Assembly (NCBI GenBank): GCA_947253595.1
Contig: CAMXZR010000005.1
Span: forward strand, 1 to 45,933
Source of the DNA: an uncultured Olsenella sp.
GTDB lineage: Bacteria > Actinomycetota > Coriobacteriia > Coriobacteriales > Atopobiaceae
Reading direction: 5' to 3'
Length of the DNA: 45,933 nt
The translations under genes and the position numbers were made by a program. The stretch's first letter is position 1; the number at the start of each line of letters is the position of its first letter. The notes beneath the pieces were generated by a model. The model ran no database searches and was not told the DNA's origin. It worked only from the letters and a program-made list of their open reading frames with translations. Positions 43,801-45,933 of the stretch are shown one piece after another.

Positions 43801-44937
43801 GTTGGTGCTGGTGGAGCCCACGTCGATGCCCAGGGCGCACGGCGTGCGCCCGCTCGCGTCGCGAGCCCACGGGCGGGGCCTGAGGGAGTAGCCGATACCG
43901 GGCTCGTAGTCGATGCGGGGCAGGGGTTCGCGGTCAGGCAGGGGCGTTGGCGCTCCGGCGCCGGCAGAGAGCGCGCGGCGCAGGTCGACGATGGTGGGCG
44001 CCGCTCCCCCCTCCGAGAAACGCCTGGCTGCATGGAGGGCCGCGCCCGCCGCCTGAAAGTAGAGGTTCCCCTCATTGCAGAGGAGCTCGTCATCCCCCAG
44101 GTGAAAGACGTCGCGCACGGAGCGCACCACGCCCGAGTTGAGGAGCACCCCGCCCGAGAGGGCCAGGGGCCGCTCGACGGGGAGGCTTCGGACGACGAGC
44201 GCCTTGAAGCCCTTCACCATGGCGTGACAGAGGCCCATGAGAATGTCCTCGACGGGAACGCCCTCCTGCTGGCGATGGATGATGTCCGTCTTCGCAAAGA
44301 CGGCGCAGCGCCCCGAGAGGCGGGGCACGCTGACGGCACCGTCCACCACGGATGAGAAGTCCTCGATCCGTAGTCCCAGGCGCTGCATCTGGTCTTCGAA
44401 GAACGAGCCCGTGCCCGAGGCGCAGCCCTCGTTCATCGCAAACCGGGGGGCCTGGCCGGGCCCGATGGAGGTGACGAAGAGCCCCTTCTGGCCACCGATC
44501 TCGATGATCGAGCGGGCCTCCGGCGCGAGGAGGGAGGCACCCAGGGTGATGGCCGGGACGTCCTCGAGCACGGGGGCGCCAGGCAAGGTGCCAGTCAAGG
44601 ACACCTGCCCAGAGCCGGTCACCGCCCAGGAGGCGCACTCGTCTGGCGGCAGGGTGGCAGCTGCCTCGGCCAGGAGCGCGGCCAGGCACGAAGAGGGATC
44701 CCCCCTGTGGGCGCGCATGGCGCCGTAGCGCAGCGGTCCCCCCGCAGCGGTACGGGAGGGACCCCTCTCGTCCCCCGTGCCGTCCGCCACCACTGCCGCT
44801 GCGCCAGGCGCCATGCGCGCCCGGATGTCACTGGAGGGGCCTAAGGGGGCGTCCGACGGGTATGCCGCCGCGACTGCCAGGTCAACGGCCGCAAGCTTGA
44901 CTGACGACGCACCTATGTCAATGCCCAGAGCATACAT
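40831..44937 (-). CDS. Tandem 2-hydroxyacyl-CoA dehydratase activase (BadF/HgdC type) with HgdB-like domain
   Basis: A 1368-residue protein. Two ASKHA-fold activase domains lie in tandem: about 1-310 (GIDIGASS; Cys172 in GCASGTGSF; Cys211) and about 365-625 (GIDVGSTSTN; GGQDSK; Cys492 in VCAAGTGSF; Cys531). The Cys pairs are those that hold the shared 4Fe-4S cluster in HgdC. A DUF2229-like domain follows (about 675-920; MMYKLFPMANAFF), then a long region related to the dehydratase family. It is known that such enzymes use ATP to drive low-potential electrons; the substrate is unknown and no separate dehydratase gene is adjacent. The start at 44937 has GAGGGG. Confidence 0.88.
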   Translation of the reverse strand: MYALGIDIGASSVKLAAVDLAVAAAYPSDAPLGPSSDIRARMAPGAAAVVADGTGDERGPSRTAAGGPLRYGAMRAHRGDPSSCLAALLAEAAATLPPDECASWAVTGSGQVSLTGTLPGAPVLEDVPAITLGASLLAPEARSIIEIGGQKGLFVTSIGPGQAPRFAMNEGCASGTGSFFEDQMQRLGLRIEDFSSVVDGAVSVPRLSGRCAVFAKTDIIHRQQEGVPVEDILMGLCHAMVKGFKALVVRSLPVERPLALSGGVLLNSGVVRSVRDVFHLGDDELLCNEGNLYFQAAGAALHAARRFSEGGAAPTIVDLRRALSAGAGAPTPLPDREPLPRIDYEPGIGYSLRPRPWARDASGRTPCALGIDVGSTSTNLVLMDGEGALLDAQYLRTRGNPKAAVAEGLASLGRRLGDAVRVVAVATTGSGREMIGRHVGADVVRDEITAQARAAAAADPQVDTVFEIGGQDSKYISLRDGNVVDFQMNKVCAAGTGSFVEEQAARMGIALDGFGPLALSSERPVDLGERCTVFVETAINVALARGAGKADVAAGLCQSIIRNYLHRVVGTKPVGKNVVLQGGVNYNVGIVAAFRQSFGDRVTVSPWFAVSGAVGAALLAWEADVAHTRFRGWDLSGTAPDALREDAAAVERNRAFFHEGESLLLEGYTGVVDPSRKTVGVPRSLMMYKLFPMANAFFIQLGFNVVVSDSSDEETVRLSQQSAQGETCFPVKLMHGHMAQLAERGVDYVFMPRVHTIRHEHSRVAHNYGCPYMQCAPRLVAKELGLAGRGIGLLSPELDLDFGQQAMASAMLEVGAQLGCDPHETARALLAGSHAVSEFTRKTEEAGQRLLDSLGPDERVLVMVTRNYGISDAVLNAGIPDALIDRGQRVITISHLHAHAFGLEEDYPNVYWPFGQHILAAAKIIRRDPRLFAVYLTNHGCGPDTMLSHLFAEEMGPKPYLQIEVDEHFSKVGVITRVEAFLNSLGHHEVVDESDLPMVAGGVSQNERRLDGTLPVAMPDLGLPSRALASLLRRRGMRVRTVPVTARALARGKALSSTKEYLTFSAELGIALEAADEAFVGGARRGAGASGTERGRGIQLLLPSGEGADADGQYDRVILSELRAHGLGAVEVVSPRLDRLPEWSEDLDALFDALLAADVAQAAAPSRRDAVLESLSAAGFSSEATLDAARGIADGLPADGSQSVLALGEWPVVWDDVLSAGALTRLEGRGWRVKRMPASEYLWFLWRDAYEGREGFRHLAERMSRVHEALAGASPFQPDSSALLTEADSLVGRLRSANARYRIAKASLSADVARGVIAMSSMYENTDVILQLEESAADLPVPVLHVGFDGTPDAGVDERIGSFAYYLR

Positions 44938-44972
44938 GCGAAAGGCCCCTCTCTCCCAAGTCGGCCGCGAGC

Positions 44973-45224
44973 CTAGCGACTGCCCGCGTCCCCAGGCCCA
45001 TGGCCCCCGACCAGCCTGCCGCCATTGGAACGGTAGGCGTCGTATTCGGCCAGGAACGCGTCCTTGTCCAGACGTCGCATCTGCACCACGTCCTCGAAGG
45101 TCACCAGCTCGGTGATGGGGTTCTCGATGGAGAACGGAAAGCCCTTTTCCACCAGGAACTCGCCGAACATGGGGTCTTCCAGGACGACGTCCCTCATGCA
45201 CTTGGTCATGTCGATTGTAACCAC
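44973..45224 (-). CDS. DUF1858-like small protein
   Basis: An 83-residue protein resembling DUF1858 (TIDMTKCMRDVVLEDPMFGEFLVEKGFPF at the start) but without the usual CxxC; one Cys is at position 9. The related domain opens the protein at 17935. The start is GTG 45224 with GAGGGGAG upstream. It precedes the large activase by 35 bases, so the two are probably co-transcribed. A role in redox or protein binding is a guess. Confidence 0.7.
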   Translation of the reverse strand: MVTIDMTKCMRDVVLEDPMFGEFLVEKGFPFSIENPITELVTFEDVVQMRRLDKDAFLAEYDAYRSNGGRLVGGHGPGDAGSR

Positions 45225-45474
45225 AGGCGCTCCCCTCGCTACTGCCGGACGGCAGGCTCGTCACGTCCAGACGATGCCCTCGCGTGCCACGAGTTAGTCT
45301 GAACTAATTCCATAGGGCATTATGCTGCCTCGAGGCGCTCCGCATCGTTGCGTGGATCACATGCGGACATTTCGTCCGGACGAGTCCGGCACGAGGCGAT
45401 GGGGTGAGCGCAGGGCCAATCGGGCGTCACATGACCCGTTGGACAGGATGACAGAACGTCCTCCCGAAACAGGT
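45225..45474. other. Intergenic region upstream of the activase operon
   Basis: No gene is visible. A 14-bp palindrome TTAGT-CTGA-ACTAA lies at 45294-45307 and is a candidate operator. A second dyad, CGGAC-n5-GTCCG, is at 45363-45377. I see no clean promoter pair. Confidence 0.45.
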
Positions 45475-45510
45475 CGCAGGCCCCTCCGTCCTTGGGACGA
45501 GGGGCCTGCG
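45475..45510 (-). terminator. Terminator of the LPXTG protein gene
   Basis: A long GC stem with one mismatch (about 16 bp, arms starting at 45475 and ending at 45510) lies 40 bases after the stop codon. A second short hairpin is at 45513-45535, between the stop and this stem. Confidence 0.7.
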
Positions 45511-45549
45511 ATGCCTCGGCCTTCGGCTGGAGGCCCTAAGATCCCGTGG

Positions 45550-45933
45550 CTAGCGCTGACGGGCGTGGAGCTTGATGGCACCGCCTCCAACAAGACCCGC
45601 CAGGCCGAGAATGACGAGGGCCATGCCCGGGAGCGGTCCATGCTCGTCGCCGGTCTGCGGCAGGGACGACGCAGTGGCCCTGGGCTTGGCGGAGCGTCTC
45701 ACAGAGCCGTTGCCGTTGTTGCCAGCTCCGCCGTTGTTGGCGCTGCCGTTGTTGACGCCGCTACCGCTGTTGTTGCCGTTATTGTTGCTGGAGTTGCCAT
45801 TGCCGTTGCCGCCGTTGCCGCCGTTGCCGTTGCTACCGTTGTTGCCGCCGTTGCCGTTGTTGTTGTTGCCTCCGTGATCGTCCGGCTTCGCGGCCTCCTG
45901 GACCACCAGCGTGCCGGGCTGGTAGTCGAACTC
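45550..45933 (-). CDS. C-terminal end of an LPXTG-anchored surface protein, cut by the right edge
   Basis: The frame is open from the stop at 45550 to the last base. It ends in a sortase signal: LPQTG, a hydrophobic helix and a basic HARQR tail. Before it is a spacer of about 55 residues made almost wholly of Asn, Gly and Ser, encoded by GTTGTTGCC-like repeats. The first visible residues are EFDYQPG. The function of the missing N-terminus cannot be inferred. Confidence 0.9.
   Translation of the reverse strand, partial: EFDYQPGTLVVQEAAKPDDHGGNNNNGNGGNNGSNGNGGNGGNGNGNSSNNNGNNSGSGVNNGSANNGGAGNNGNGSVRRSAKPRATASSLPQTGDEHGPLPGMALVILGLAGLVGGGAIKLHARQR
45700..45880. repeat. Low-complexity Asn/Gly-coding repeat tract
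   Basis: Short GTT/GCC triplet runs on the plus strand encode the NNG-rich spacer of the surface protein. Such tracts can expand or shrink by slippage. Confidence 0.7.

Noticed and set aside
45700..45880. Repetitive GTTGTTGCC tract considered as a CRISPR or minisatellite
   Set aside because: The units are irregular triplets with no spacers, and they encode the Asn/Gly spacer of an LPXTG protein in frame.
1..45933. tRNA or rRNA genes
   Set aside because: I looked for T-loop GTTCGAATCC-like motifs with acceptor pairing and found none convincing.

Overview
The window is high-GC DNA that reads like a chromosome segment of a Coriobacteriia actinobacterium, probably Atopobiaceae and Olsenella-like. 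This is an inference from GC-rich codon use, strong GGAGG ribosome sites, an LPXTG surface protein, an anaerobe-type 2-hydroxyacyl-CoA dehydratase activase, and a restriction-nuclease-like hypothetical protein of a kind common in that class. No 16S or tRNA gene is present to confirm it. Most genes lie on the minus strand. There is no phage, IS element or CRISPR array; the content is core metabolism plus metal homeostasis and transport.

Layout. 1-40 holds the start of a minus-strand gene cut by the left edge. 511-2569 holds an alpha/beta hydrolase, then a PadR regulator with a long operator and a DUF1700 membrane protein broken by a frameshift. 2695-5815 is a copper operon (csoR, then copA with a CopZ-like domain fused to its C-terminus) with two operator palindromes. 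6009-8362 holds an HtrA-type protease and an orphan OmpR-family regulator with a degenerate receiver. 8502-13225 holds an amino-acid ABC transporter (ATPase, and a fused binding protein-permease) and a glutamine-synthetase-family protein whose metal ligands are mostly missing. 13389-17777 holds a FeoB-associated Cys-rich protein, enolase, flavodoxin, a DUF3793 protein and phosphoglycerate mutase. 17935-19497 is a DUF1858/DUF438/hemerythrin/PAS sensor-like protein.

19775-22941 is an ABC exporter pair (ATPase and FtsX/MacB-like permease). 23059-30065 is a same-strand iron region: two FeoA, FeoB, an AraC-type regulator, a small DUF6110-like membrane protein and a P1B ATPase without the CPC motif. 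The last two resemble the FezA/FezB type of pair tied to ferrosome iron-storage organelles, which I consider the most interesting system here. 30402-40614 holds PEP carboxylase, a polysaccharide flippase, a nuclease-like hypothetical protein, a GltD-like flavoprotein, a glutaredoxin, the fluoride channel CrcB and aspartyl-tRNA synthetase. 40831-45224 is a DUF1858-like protein followed by a giant tandem activase. The right edge holds the 3' end of an Asn/Gly-rich LPXTG protein.

Functional links: eno, gpmA and ppc give lower glycolysis and anaplerosis. The atypical regulator, amino-acid transporter and GS-like protein suggest a nitrogen theme. CsoR-CopA, Feo and the P1B ATPase form a metal theme, and flavodoxin, DUF3793, hemerythrin-like and glutaredoxin proteins fit an anaerobe handling iron limitation and oxygen exposure.
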